Positions 32,658 to 44,686 of a stretch of 64,000 nt of DNA are shown here, piece by piece. The position numbers were made by a program, and so were the translations under genes. The notes under the pieces were generated by a model. The model searched no databases and was not told the DNA's origin. It saw nothing but the letters and a program-made list of their open reading frames with translations. The DNA is from Tenebrio molitor (lineage: Eukaryota > Arthropoda > Insecta > Coleoptera > Tenebrionidae), in NCBI RefSeq assembly GCF_963966145.1, contig NC_091053.1:3720001-3784000 (forward strand). Reading direction: 5' to 3'. How positions within the stretch are numbered: the first letter of the stretch is position 1; each line of letters starts with the position of its first letter.

Positions 32658-33110
32658 CACCGAATGATTGATGAGCGCCCCCTGTACGCAGGTGCGCCCT
32701 CACTGCGGTCGCGCTGACGTCGGGGTGTTGCCATAGCGATGACGTCACCGCGCGTCCTCTGCGCGCTCCTCCAGGACTTTATCGCATGATGGCGGCAGTT
32801 ACTCGCAGGCTATTGGCATGTGATGTGCTGTGTTATGAACGGTGCCGACGTCATGATCCGTCGCGTCCATGAAGAGGGGCCTCTGGGGCCCCTGTCGGTG
32901 ACAGTGAGTGTCTGAGGTGAGAGGATACTCCAGTGCACTAAGCGCACCACCGAAGACCGCAACTTCACCGCATGATGTCGCTGCTGAGTGTCACAGGTTA
33001 GTTGAAGAGCTCGCTCTTGACCCGGTCGGGGCCCGGATGCTGCTTTCCCGCGCCCGGAGCCTTCCGGTGCGACGTGGTTTGACACACGTCGAAGAGGTTC
33101 CCCAACGATG
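32658..33110 (-). promoter_or_regulatory. GC-rich island with CRE-like sites (candidate promoter/5' UTR)
   Basis: GC content is far above the rest of the window. A perfect palindromic CRE, TGACGTCA, lies at 32740-32747, with near copies at 32715-32722 (TGACGTCG) and 32847-32854 (CGACGTCA). A GTTGCCATAGCGAT stretch next to the CRE resembles an RFX X-box. Together with the donor at 32606 this suits a minus-strand transcription start region. No binding or transcript evidence is available here. Confidence 0.4.
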
Positions 33111-34909
33111 ATGATTCGATGGAGAAAAGGCGGTTTTAAAGGGGCGGTGCTGGGTCGGTCGTGGTGCCCTCGTGGAGGGTCTATTTTTAGGCGGTTTGCT
33201 GTTGTCGATCAGTTCATTAAATCTAATGCCAACGTGTTACACAGCACAAGTAATTAAACGGGGTTGGGGTCTGTCATGAGGAAACAATTCATGCTCTAGT
33301 ACGGGGTGGTTCATTTGTCTTGAGAAAGTTTTTGGGTAGAATCGATCTATCTCCGCACCACGTGCTGGGTTTTACAAGCTAATCTATTTTTAGAAAGTCG
33401 CACAACTTTTTTCACTTTTTTAAATAGAACTAAAGATTTTGCTAATGTCTAGAGACTCCACTTTTAAAAGATATTTCTAGGATACCATTGTAGAAAAAAA
33501 TTAAAAATCAAAATGTACATCTTGACGTTTAGACTCACTAACACTATTTTACATCGATAATGAATATCTAGAGAAGAAAGTGTTATTGTCCTTTTTCCAA
33601 TAAAGAAATTCTCACTTTGAGAGCCTAAGAGGAAATAATTATATCTGTGTTATGGTGGATGCAAGAAAATTAGAAATAAAAATGGAATCAAAAGCGATAA
33701 TGATTGTATTATTTCTTTCCAACCAATCAGACACCTGGTTTTCCTAACGGATCTGATTAATACGGTGTCCTACCGAAGATATCTAATCTTTACATTGATT
33801 TGGGGTGTTTCTGTAAAGATACAACACTTCCTTTTAAGCCGATACTGTTCTACAACGAAGGCATGTGAAGATTAAAATAAGAAGAATTGTTGAAAATAAC
33901 TGCTTAATCTGGAAGAGATGATTGTACCAATTCAGGAAGCATTCAATATAAATTTTATCATATAGAAAGAGTGGTAGTGGTATCTCTGGCGACCAATTTT
34001 TGGAATAATGTGCTATAGAAGCACTTCTCACTTTTACCTCAATTTGAAGAGCGGAAATAAAAAGTGAGGTAGGAGGAGGTGAAATGTGATCAGATTAATT
34101 AGACATAATTGATCATCTGCCTGTTGCTTCATCGAAAATTTATTGGTCTTTGTGTTTTCTTCCTTTGCATTTGAGGTAGAATTGAAATGCAGAATGATGT
34201 TAGAAGCTTGATCTTTAAAATGCAGATTAGGAGACTAAAAGAAAGACTGAGAAAAACAGAACAAATTATGTGACATGGATTTTTTAAGAAAGCAGAAAAT
34301 TTAGTTGTGTCTAAATGGATTTTCTCATTTTCCGTATTGCAAACTCTCTGAACATTCTAGTTTACAAATTTGGCAAAATCTATTTTTTTCTAATAGCTTT
34401 TTCTTGAAGAATCGGCTTTCGGAAATGCGTCTCCAAGAACCTATCCGAAAATTTCCAAGGCTGACGAATAGATTGCTCCCATTCTCTCAATTTTCCACAT
34501 ATTTTTTTCTTTTTGGTACGGCTGCAGGCACAGTTATTTATATTGATCAAGAAACGTATTTGTTTTTTCTTTTGAAATGCGCAGCAGAACTGCTGAAATC
34601 ATAATCGTTTATGATCGAGTCAATTGTACTTTTATTTGCCTGAAAGATTTTGTATGTTAGTTTATCTAAATGTACGTGTGTTTATTTCTTGTTCGACTGT
34701 AATAATTACACAAGAGCTTTTTATGTGATAGTTTTCTGTTGTCAACGAAAGCTTGTTGCCTAGAAATTTGACAACAAAAACTGTCACGAAACAATCGTGA
34801 GACTGAAGCTCGAGGGCTTGTTAAAAGGATTAGAAAACACAACATATTTGTTTTATTTTACAATATCTATTTTATCAATATCACTCGTTGAAACAAATAG
34901 TGTAGCTGT
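33111..34909. other. Non-coding stretch
   Basis: No gene is supported. Small frames at 33834-34031 and 34305-34604 lack domain features. If the island at 32.6 kb is a first exon, this is upstream sequence. Confidence 0.45.
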
Positions 34910-35160
34910 AGTAAACAAGCAACAGGAAGAGAGATAGGATGGATGAAAGAGGTATGGAAGAGGAGGGAAAGGATAGAGAAGGAGAGGGGTGGGGAATAAA
35001 AGAAAATGTAGGTTAATTTAAAAAAGAAAAAAAGATTGATTTTGGAATTGTAAGTTTATTTAGAACTGTGTAAAGTATAGGAATCCTTTAAAGCCCGTAG
35101 GGTAAAATAAAGTAAAGTATAAGTAAAAAAAAAAAAAAAAAATAAGTAAACAAGCAACAG
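34910..35160 (+). mobile_element. Short retroposed 3' end with poly(A) and 16-bp target duplication
   Basis: AGTAAACAAGCAACAG occurs at 34910-34925 and again at 35145-35160. Between them about 200 nt of purine-rich sequence ends in an A-tract of roughly 18 (35124-35142), preceded by AATAAAG. This is the signature of L1-type target-primed retroposition. The body is too short to name; it could be the 5'-truncated tail of a jockey/I-like LINE or a SINE. Confidence 0.85.
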
Positions 35161-35161
35161 A

Positions 35162-35315
35162 TATCGGATTGACGTTGAGGAGTCGATTGTGAACGCATCA
35201 GATGTTTAAATCTTATCTCAGTTTTTGCGTTGTTTGTGTTTTTACACGAGTGGTGCTTTCACAATCGATTCTTCAACGCCAATTTTGACCCGAAATTTCA
35301 ATGAACACCCGATAT
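35162..35315. mobile_element. Foldback element, copy 1, left end deleted
   Basis: GACGTTGAGGAGTCGATTGT and the mirrored CACAATCGATTCTTCAACGC form the arms; the right end runs ...AATGAACACCCGATAT. The left outer part (TGTTCATTTAAATTTCC) present in the 48-kb copy is missing here. Confidence 0.7.
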
Positions 35316-38300
35316 ATTTATCACTCTCAAAATGGAAGGTGCGTTTTTATTGATTGTTGTCACATTGCAATCACATTTCTTGCCTAGCAATAGGAATAAA
35401 ATTACCAAGTTGGATTTGATAAAACTTAAAACTCAAGTTAATTTTTAGTCGAGTGCTTTGGCCATTTTAAAACTTGAACTACAACGTTTCCCTTTAACAG
35501 CCCGCGACAAAAAAAGCACCATCCACCTTGCCTTTCATCGCCTGAAAGCTTGCCGAAACGTCACCGGATAAAAAGTCGGGCTTATAAAATTACACACATA
35601 AACGCAACCCCCGATTTTTGCATCGCTCCGTTTGATGAACGTCTGGAATCTTGGTCGTCGAGGACACCCCCGACGACTTATCTCGACAATGCACAATCCA
35701 GCCCCGTTTAAAAATCGTCCTTATTTATGACCGTCGGGTGGAAGTGGAAATTGCAAGTGCGTAAATTTATAAACCCGAGGGTGGTAGTCCGCGCTTACAT
35801 AAAGGTTTGCATAATTATCAAACCCCTAAATTCGTTCCACTAAGGACGAACCCTTGCAAATTATTTGTATCCTCGGAGGACTCCCTGCGAACTTAATTTA
35901 ACCTAGGAAAATATAGATTCGGAGATGTCGTCTCGTGACCAACAGTTCAGGTGAAAACGGTGCTAATTCTCACCCCGTTGGTATTATTGACCTCCGATAG
36001 GGAGGGAGGAGTTAGTGCATTTGCCCGGGATGCGGCCGCAAGGATCGCTTCTGCATTACGGATTCTGGAACTGGGAAAAATAAAATTAATAGAGAGGAAC
36101 AAACTGTTCAATACAAAGGGGTCGTGCGAGGAGTGGGAGATGAGGGAACTGTTATAACGGGCCTTCAAATAAATTTATATTTAGAGCGACCTATGGAAAT
36201 TCAATTGTTTGCAACATTTTTCCAGCGTAGAAAATGACACAAGAAACGCCTGACATTTTAACGAAATAAAATTAGGTTAGAAAATATTTTTAATTTTTGT
36301 AGTGCATTTTCCCTAGTCTCCCTCCACGGAATATGACAATATGAAATTGGGAAAAAGCTTACTATGCAACTCCGGAGAATAATTGGTTACCTACAAAAAT
36401 TACTTTACACTGTTAAAAGAATTAGAATGTCTCCTACGCCTACTCTAAATATATATTTATTTGAAGACCCGATATGTGCTCCAATGGTGATTCTCTTTAA
36501 CTATTGTATCATAGTTATTGGTAGTAACTAGTTTTGAGTGTCGAGGTTCACTCTAATAATAGAGGAAATTTATTTATTGCAATATAGCACGCCGACAGGA
36601 TATTATTTTCGTGATTTATAAATGAATAAAAATATATTTTCGTTTGTTTTATCGCCGCCATAGCTCCACTTTGCCCACAACTTATTAATTATCCAATTTA
36701 AATGTAAATAGTCACCAAGCCAGTTTAATTTGTGGTAGTTGCGGTTACCACAGACGGAAATACATTTTATTTCGATATATTCGACAGAGATGAAAATGTC
36801 CTGTTCGGCGACTTTATTATTCCACGTTATCACTTCAATATCACGTTTATTATTATAACGTATAAAGCATTTATTTATTATTAGGATTTAACAAATAATA
36901 ATATCTGAATTAATTAACCTGGGGACTAAACCTCATCAAATAACTCGAATTTTGCAGGATCAAATAAATAGGTACATAACAACCAAAGAAATTCTGAATT
37001 TATTAATTTGCTCTTGATTTTGGGTCAGACCGAGTGAATTAATTAACCGGGTCCCAGTCGTTTTCAATGGGAGACAAATCCGGTATCGAGAAGGTTAGAT
37101 TCGAACGTTGCTGGGGGGATATGTTCGTATTTTATTTAAATTTGATTATGTCAAAGTATTTGAGCTTTACTAATACAGAAGCGGGCTAAAAAATTGGTTT
37201 TCGAGATAATACAACTTCGGTAATTTACGATTGAAGATCTAAATATAGAAGGAAAATATGTAATGGAAGCGGAATGAATGGGTTCAGGTCTTTCAGAGTC
37301 GATAATTCGAAGCTGGATCAATGTCTGGTCGCAATAAAAGTCTTCGTGGGGGATAATTACTTCCCAGTGGTGGGTCCGTGACTAATACAGCGTAACGACC
37401 ATGTCAAGTAATTGTCTTATCAGAAATGATAAATTGCTGTAAATGTCGAATGCGATCTGTATACCTAGTAATTATTAGCTTTTACCGAATTAACACCGTA
37501 ACGCGACGTGTTTTTACTTGATTGCATCGATTTGATTTTTATTGGCGTCATTTCGAGCACTGAAAAACGGACAAAGAGCACGTGTGAAGACAGCTCTGAA
37601 AAATAACTAGGACAAAATCGGTGACTCGTATCCTTGATGTTAGATTTACTGCTGTTGGTGAAAAATGATTGGCGAACATGCGAATAGTTGCCTCTAGTTC
37701 TAGTTGCAAGAAATATATATAGGACAAGCCGAAAGTTTGAAAGCCTGTTGCTGACGTAACAATATGCTTGCGTAAAATGACATCTGTTCCAGACAAATCT
37801 CCGGCAATATCGGAACCAGGAACCAATAAGTCGAAGGCAAAAAACAAATACGAAAAATGAAGAAGATTTAAGAATGTCAACGGAGCCTATCTGTTCCAAA
37901 GAAGTGTGTTTACGAGAGACAACAAATTAGGCAAACAGAGCGGAAAATGGAAATATCGGAGAATGCGGATGAAAATTCCGTTGGAATTTTTTATTCAAAA
38001 TTCGTTGTTTTTGCGACATTTTGTTTCATGCAAATGGTGTTGCGGAGCTGGGAGGAATGGAAAGATAAGGATTGTTTACACATATTGAATTGTTGTTGGT
38101 AGCGTAAAACATTCCAAGTGAATTTTGTTTTGTGATTCCAACAAAATCTGCAACGGTGCTGAGTGCATTAAGCCCCCTTTCACATACCACTGGTTGTCCA
38201 CGCGAGGGCGCCACATGCTACCGATCGCTTTCGCCACCTCTTAAGAGGCATCGCATCCGTGACCCTCTTATAAAACACCCCTGCGATTATATTTTACGTT

Positions 38301-38965
38301 AATCACCACTTTAATATTAATAAATTCGTACCTGTACCTGGAGGAGGAATTGCGTTTCTTTCAGGGCATTTTGTTCGTTAAAAAGTTTCTGGAATTATAC
38401 GTTAGAGTGGAAGTTTAACGATTGGCACGTTACTGCGAGAACGACTCGTTAATTTGCGTAAATATTGAATTTTGTTCGATTTCGTTCACTTGACAAATTG
38501 TCAGTGTGCGTGTGAACATCGTCGGAAACAAATTTGCAATCGACAGTCGATGGTTGTTTGTGTACCAATCATTTTTTATTCTCAGAGCTGTCAGGTTATG
38601 CAATGGTGATGGATGAGTTTATTTTGAATTTAAAGAATGAACGAGTGGTGAAATTAATTACCAATTTGCAGGAAGCATGTTGTTATTTGAAATTTTGAAA
38701 TAACAAAGTCTTAAGTAGATCTTTTGTGTTATTATCGCTTTTGGTAATCATTTTCATTTATGGAAAACATGTGTAAATATGTACATGCAGAAAGAACATT
38801 TGACCGGCGCATCCACCATTGAGAAATCGATTCATTTTAAATCGTTTTTTCGCTTTTATTATTTCATTAACTGTAACTGTGGTATTTATAAAAATTAAAA
38901 AGATATCCTTCCTAAATCGAAACCTTCACATTTGGTATTTTATGAAATTGGTTATTGCCCCAGTA
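35316..38965. other. Non-coding stretch, 3.6 kb
   Basis: No gene is supported. Moderately GC-rich blocks occur near 35500-36170. The overlapping minus-strand frames at 37465-37899 are in competing phases without a domain and look like chance frames. Confidence 0.45.
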
Positions 38966-39446
38966 GACAGAGTGATCATCAAGAAAACAAATAAAGAGTG
39001 CTACCTCATCTTTTGTTTTATCGAAACGTCTGTCTTAACTTAATCGTGCACATATGTATACTTGCTATGCACAATCGTTTTATTGGTTGCCTACCTTTGA
39101 GAAAATCTATTATTAATTAATTGATTTAACCGTAAGCTTTGCCGAAATCGAAAAACTTTTATTTCAAGGTTGCTTTAAAACTGACGTTTGTTTGACATTT
39201 CAGCGAAAAACCTGCTTACCAGTGGCGTCGTGTTTGGCGATAAAGCTTGGTAAATTACCCATTCTTACGAATGTAAATTTTCTCCATTATCAGATAATTA
39301 TAATAAAATGCACAATTGTCTAAAATTCATGAGGTATGATTTATTACAAAGTAGCGTTTGAGACCACAAATTGTCTACACCCATGCATGGAACGCTTATT
39401 TGCATAAAATCCGCTTCGATATGACCGATAATAATTTGCAGCGACT
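38966..39446. repeat. Dispersed repeat, copy 1 (empty site for the 57-kb MITE)
   Basis: About 480 nt match the reverse complement of 56686-57660. Shared blocks include GACAGAGTGATCA, GGTTGCCTACCT, AGTGGCGTCG and CATGAGGTATGAT. At the point where the other copy carries a MITE, this copy reads CACATATGTATAC without interruption. Confidence 0.85.
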
Positions 39447-40176
39447 GCTTAGATTTTTATTAATTGATTAAAGGTGTAAAATAAATTAAAAGGATTAGTG
39501 AGCGATATCAAATAGGTATCCATGTATACATTACAGGGAGTAAAATTAAAAACATCAGTTTGACATTTCGTGAAAATGTGCTTGCTTGAAAAAAAAATCC
39601 AAAATGACATCTTTCATAATTTTGTGACAATTCTCTTTCTGTCGCTTATTTTTTGAGCAAATCACATTCCATTTCATATTTCTCTCTAGATTTATGCCGA
39701 TCAAGCCCGCTGGAGGATATCTTTCGAAACAATTTCCTCAGAATCACTACCACAAACCATTATGGATAAAATTTTATAAAACTCAACATTGGTAACTGCA
39801 AGTGTGCTTACTTTAATGCTTTAATTTTTTTTTTCAAAAAAATATAGTAAGGTAGTCGAAAAAATTAAAATATACCTGTGGAGTAATGTGTCATTTCTTC
39901 TCTTGGGTGATAATTGTTTTTATTAACACTTGAAGTGTTGAAGATTTTTAAAAAATTTTGAATTATTATACCTATGTAAAATTAAACACGAATTAAGATA
40001 CAATGACATTTTTTTACACAAATCTGTCCTGTGAATAAAAGAATTTATAAGATCGAGGTCGCTGAAATCACCTAATCGCTGGATTAAAAATTTAAACACA
40101 ACTCAAATTCGAGTTCAAATACAATATTTAGGTTAAAGTTTGATTTGGTATCGAATTGCAAATATATAAGCGTGAC
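39447..40176. other. Non-coding AT-rich stretch
   Basis: No gene or element end is recognised. Confidence 0.5.
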
Positions 40177-40283
40177 AATAGTATATTATTATACGAGTTT
40201 TATAAGCGCTTGATTGTGACACGAGTTGGTTGGGGCACGACGAACGCAGTGAGGAGTCTTATAAAACGAGTGTAACATACTAT
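40177..40283. repeat. Foldback repeat, AATAGTATATTATTATAC end
   Basis: AATAGTATATTATTATACGA...TTTTATAAG is mirrored by CTTATAAAACGAGTGTAACATACTATT. The total length is about 107 nt. It belongs with the AATAG-ended hairpins at 12.6, 16.4, 25.0 and 59.0 kb. Confidence 0.65.
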
Positions 40284-42379
40284 TTTTTCTGCTTTGGTCG
40301 CATTAATTTGATAAATACTCAAAAATCAAATTATGAAATAATGTAGGGGCTTTTGTGTGGCATGAGTTACGGCATTTCTGTAAAATTTATGTCAAATTTC
40401 AAATGTTTTCATTGTTAACAGGAGCTCGCTAGAGATGACGGACGCCGCTGCCGGCCAGCGTGCTATTGCAGCAATACCAACGTAATTCGTATAAAAAAAA
40501 AACAAAAACAATTTCACAAAAAGTTCCTTTGTGACACTACTTTTAATTTCACAAAGACTCACTTATGATACCAAAGTAGAAAAATTTATTTTTCTAGTCA
40601 TTTTTCACTATTATTCTACGTTGAGCCAAATAATTGTCCATTTCATTCTACGCATTCTGTTTTTACTAAATTTTATTTTTCAGTATGGATTAATTACGTG
40701 GGGTCTGCTATTAAGATAAATATTTTATTTCATGTGCCCTATCAGATAAAACGTATTAATCATCTCGCAATTTTAAGTCGTTCGTGACTGTTAGACTTTT
40801 TGCAGCACATTTAAAAATTACAATTTCACTAAATATGTATTAAACATATGTTAATAGGTCGATTAACATTCAGCGTCGTAGCTCCATCCAATTTTTGATT
40901 TTGTCGGAAGATTCTTTCCGACATTTGGTCAGATCGAAGCCGATACACGTGCACTAATCCGTTTACGTTTTTAATGAGCGAAATGCATTTCCCCATTGCA
41001 CCCCTAACAAATACAATTACCTTGTGCCGTACTAGCCAGCGGTGGTGCACAGGGAACTGATTGCATCCCGAATATTAAATTACCGACGTATCATGTACCA
41101 GATTCGGAATGATTAAATAGGTTATAACAAAGCCAATATGTTCTCTTTAGCGATCGTGTCTAGTGGTGCAAATTGCAAGCAGTGAAGACGAGAGAATAAA
41201 GCGATGGCTTTGAAGTGGTGCTCCAGTCCTTCGGATTGTTCCTCTGGGGCTGGGAATTATCCCGAGATGAGATACCTGCGTAACGGATTGTTATTCTTAG
41301 CCGAGCGACTTTTGATTAATGTAAATAATGTTTTGTCGGTTGTTTGCAGGAAACGACTCGAACACAATACAAATATCTTTTTAAGCACGACTTTCCGTGC
41401 CGTTTCGCACTAAACCGATTACATTAACCCCACCGCGAGGGGGTTTTCATAATCGAAATGCGACCGATCGATTCGGTCCGGCGTGACAGAGTAAACACAT
41501 GAAAAATTTTTATTCACTCCTAATGAGCTGATCGATAAGGGAACGGTCTTGTTTTTCTTTTTTCCATTTCAACGTATTGTGAAGCAATCCGCCGGTCTAA
41601 TTGCGTGGCATTGATTATGTACATGGCAAACTTTATTTTTTTTATGTTTATTGCACGGTAGAATTGGTCCTGAAAAATATTTAAAAAACGACGACTTCAA
41701 AGGAGCTCTCTGCAACGAGAATTTTCAAATTATCAGAAGTAATTTGTCAGGACATTATTTTGTGAGAGGTTGACAGCACGTTTCGCTTGTAAAATGTGTG
41801 TTGGGAGGAAAAGTTTATACAATTTACAATGAATTTATAACCAGTTAATATAGTTGCTGGGACAGTGATTATAAATATCTAGGCATATTGTGAGAAATCT
41901 ATAGCTATTTATTATATAAGTGTCTTATAAGGCAAATAAGTCACGTGTGTAATACATAGTTTTATCTAACACCTCCTTCTGTAACAGTTCTTAAAACATC
42001 ATCAAAACTCAAAAATGTATTTTATCTTTTAATATAAATATTAACGTAAGCCTCAACAAATGATTTCATCTGAGATTCCTGTTTCATATAATTCGAATTT
42101 TATGTATTACATTTTTTGATGTTCAATAAACTGTTCAATTCTCTCTAAACTGTTTAATTATAAAAACAGTTTCATTATGAGTTCATTAGTCCACTAGTGT
42201 TTTATAGACCTCATAATATAATCAAAATCGGCATTATTATGACTTCATAATAAACAGGTGTTGGATGAACGAATATTCTTGATATTCTGGATACTTTCTC
42301 GTTTGTTTCAAGCAATTTCATTTTTGTCTAGACATAATAAAAATTAATGTTTTAATAAATCAATTAATCAACGAATAAT
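40284..42379. other. Non-coding stretch
   Basis: No gene is supported. A moderately GC-rich part at 40850-41480 has no strong frame. The remainder is AT-rich up to the retrotransposon. Confidence 0.45.
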
Positions 42380-42385
42380 GTATAA

Positions 42386-44590
42386 ACAAAATGGTGCCAT
42401 AAAAATATATATCACTTTAACGGATTTATTAGGGAACCTAACACATTTCCAGAGTTTTTGGCCCATGGTATAACATATCTGAAACCAAAAGATTCCGATA
42501 CTAAAAATCCATCAAAATATAGGCCAATCACATGTCTGCCTACAATTTATAAAATTATGACATCTTGCATTAAAGTAATAATTTACGACCATTGTCAAAA
42601 ATTAAATATACTTAATGAAGAACAAAAAGGTTGTGTTAAGGAGTGTTTTGGTTGCAAAGAACAACTTATAATAGATACGGTAATAATGGAACAAGCTAGA
42701 AAAAATAATAGAAATATTTATACCGCATTCATAGACTACAAAAAAGCCTATGATTCAGTACCACATTCATGGTTAATTAAAATTCTTAAAATTTATAAAA
42801 TTAATTTGGATTTGATTAACTTTTTATCACATGTAATGACATTTTGGAGAACTACTTTAAATTTATCAATAAACAATACTAAATTAAAATCCGAGCCTAT
42901 TCAAATTAAACGGGGAATTTATCAAGGAGATTCTTTAAGTCCTTTATGGTTTTGTCTAGCCATTAATCCTTTGACAAATCTATTAAATAGCACTGGATAC
43001 GGTTTTAATATTAGACATAATAATACCACACTATCAAAATTAAATCACCTTCTTTATATGGATGACATAAAACTTTATGCATCTAAAAAGAATCACATTT
43101 TATCTTTATTAACAATAACTGAAAATTTCACAAATGATATTAGCATGAGTTTTGGTATTGATAAGTGTAAAACGCAATCAATATGTCGCGGTCATTACGA
43201 AAATTTAGAATATATAACTAAAGAAGGAGAAATAATTAAAAATTTAAATAAAGGAGAATTTTATAAATATTTAGGTATTAATCAATCAAATCATATTCAA
43301 CATTCAATTATAAAAGAAAATTTAGAAAAACAATTTTATTTAAGAATTAAATCTATTTTAAAATCAAAATTAAACGGTAATAATTTAATTAAAGCAGTTA
43401 ATACATATGCTGTTCCATTGTTGACCTATTCTTTTGGTATTATAAAATGGTCCAAAACTAATTTACAGAATATAAATATTCAAACTAGAGTTCTCTTTAC
43501 AAAATTTTGTAAACATCACCCCAAATCTGCTATTGAAAGATTTAATTTACCACGCGAAAATGGTGGCAGGGGTTTTTCAAATGTAGAAATTCTACAACAT
43601 AATCAAATTGCTTCACTAAAAAATTATTTTCTTAATAGAGCTAGTGATAACACTTTTTTTAATGCTTTGGTTTCAGCGGATAAAGGCTACACACCTTTAA
43701 ATTTAAGTGATAATATAATTTCAGATATTGTTGAGCCAAATATACCTGACACTATAGCAAATATAAAACAAAAGTCTTTACATGGGAGATATTTTAAAGA
43801 GCTAGAACAGCCAGAAATTAATATTCAAGCTTCTCATGCATGGCTTAAAAAATCAAATATTCATCCTGAGACTGAGGGTTTTATATTTGCAATACAAGAT
43901 CGTGTTATAAATACAAGAAATTATAAAAAACACATATGCGGTTTACAATCGATCATTGATAAATGTAGGATTTGCGGAACTGAAGGGGAAACCATTGAAC
44001 ACATCATTTCTTCTTGCACCGTTTTGGCTCAAAGCGAATATAAAAAACGTCATGATATATTCGCAAAAATTATACACATGAATTTAGCAGTTAAATTCAA
44101 TTTATTAAAGGATACACAACCACATTACATTTATAAACCAGAAAGTTGTTTAGAAAATGACAATTACAAATTATATTTTGATCGGACAGTTTTAACTGAC
44201 ATTCACATTCAGCATAACAGACCAGACATTATTATTTTAAATAAACAACAAAAGCAAGCATATCTTTTAGATATAGCTGTTCCAAATTCACACAATATAA
44301 CACAGACATATAATACAAAAATTAATAAATATTTAGAACTCTCCGTTGCTATGAGAAATCTTTGGTGTTTAGAAAAAATTTCGATTTTACCATTTATAAT
44401 TTCAGCAACAGGAATAGTACCCCAATCTCTTTTTAAAAATTTAAAAATTTTGGACTTAGAGAACACATTGGTGGTTGAAATTCAAAAAGGTATATTATTA
44501 TACTCATGTCACATCGTGAGGAAATTCCTTAACATTGACACAGAACATAAAACACAAAAAAGTCAAAATGCGGAGGCGAGACGCCGGTAA
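42386..44590 (+). CDS. Reverse transcriptase with zinc knuckle and restriction-like endonuclease (partial)
   Basis: Catalyses target-primed reverse transcription of its own RNA. The frame is open from 42386 (a TAA at 42383 precedes it) for 734 codons, but no in-frame ATG lies before the RT domain, so this is the C-terminal part of a longer protein. In order: fingers (KYRPITCLPTIYK), EEQKGC and GCKEQLIID, the catalytic motif IDYKKAYDSVPHSW at about 42731, RGIYQGDSLSPLWF, the YMDD box at about 43055, then the thumb. Near 43964 a CRICG...H...SSC zinc knuckle follows. The endonuclease signature RPDIIIL...LLDIAVP...KINKYLEL lies at about 44217-44340 (PD...D...K). The single long frame without stops suggests a fairly recent insertion. 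Codon use is very AT-rich. Confidence 0.9.
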   Translation, partial: TKWCHKNIYHFNGFIREPNTFPEFLAHGITYLKPKDSDTKNPSKYRPITCLPTIYKIMTSCIKVIIYDHCQKLNILNEEQKGCVKECFGCKEQLIIDTVIMEQARKNNRNIYTAFIDYKKAYDSVPHSWLIKILKIYKINLDLINFLSHVMTFWRTTLNLSINNTKLKSEPIQIKRGIYQGDSLSPLWFCLAINPLTNLLNSTGYGFNIRHNNTTLSKLNHLLYMDDIKLYASKKNHILSLLTITENFTNDISMSFGIDKCKTQSICRGHYENLEYITKEGEIIKNLNKGEFYKYLGINQSNHIQHSIIKENLEKQFYLRIKSILKSKLNGNNLIKAVNTYAVPLLTYSFGIIKWSKTNLQNINIQTRVLFTKFCKHHPKSAIERFNLPRENGGRGFSNVEILQHNQIASLKNYFLNRASDNTFFNALVSADKGYTPLNLSDNIISDIVEPNIPDTIANIKQKSLHGRYFKELEQPEINIQASHAWLKKSNIHPETEGFIFAIQDRVINTRNYKKHICGLQSIIDKCRICGTEGETIEHIISSCTVLAQSEYKKRHDIFAKIIHMNLAVKFNLLKDTQPHYIYKPESCLENDNYKLYFDRTVLTDIHIQHNRPDIIILNKQQKQAYLLDIAVPNSHNITQTYNTKINKYLELSVAMRNLWCLEKISILPFIISATGIVPQSLFKNLKILDLENTLVVEIQKGILLYSCHIVRKFLNIDTEHKTQKSQNAEARRR

Positions 44591-44608
44591 TTATGTTGAT
44601 AAGCACTG

Positions 44609-44641
44609 CACTATTACTTGATAGTATTATCCGTAATAGTG
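44609..44641 (+). other. 3' UTR hairpin of the retrotransposon
   Basis: CACTATTAC (44609-44617) pairs exactly with GTAATAGTG (44633-44641) around a 15-nt loop. A second short stem follows (CGGCAA with TTGCCG, 44651-44664). Both are kept in the copy at 23.7 kb. In R2-type elements 3' UTR structure is recognised by the RT; the same role is inferred here. Confidence 0.6.
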
Positions 44642-44686
44642 TATGTACTCCGGCAAAATTGCCGTGCCGCCGGGTGGAGGTGGGAT

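Larger units (their letters stand above)
42380..44686 (+). mobile_element. RLE-type non-LTR retrotransposon (R4/Dong-like), 5'-truncated
   Basis: Extent: from about 42380, where the open frame emerges, to GGTGGGATA at 44686, the 3' end shared with the copy at 23711. The 5' zinc-finger/Myb region expected in this group is absent, so the copy is truncated. There is no poly(A) tail. Clade naming (R4/Dong rather than R2 or another RLE group) comes from the look of the RT and was not tested. Confidence 0.85.

Noticed and set aside
37465..37899. 144-codon minus-strand gene
   Set aside because: Overlaps a second frame in another phase, with no domain or codon bias; looks like chance.
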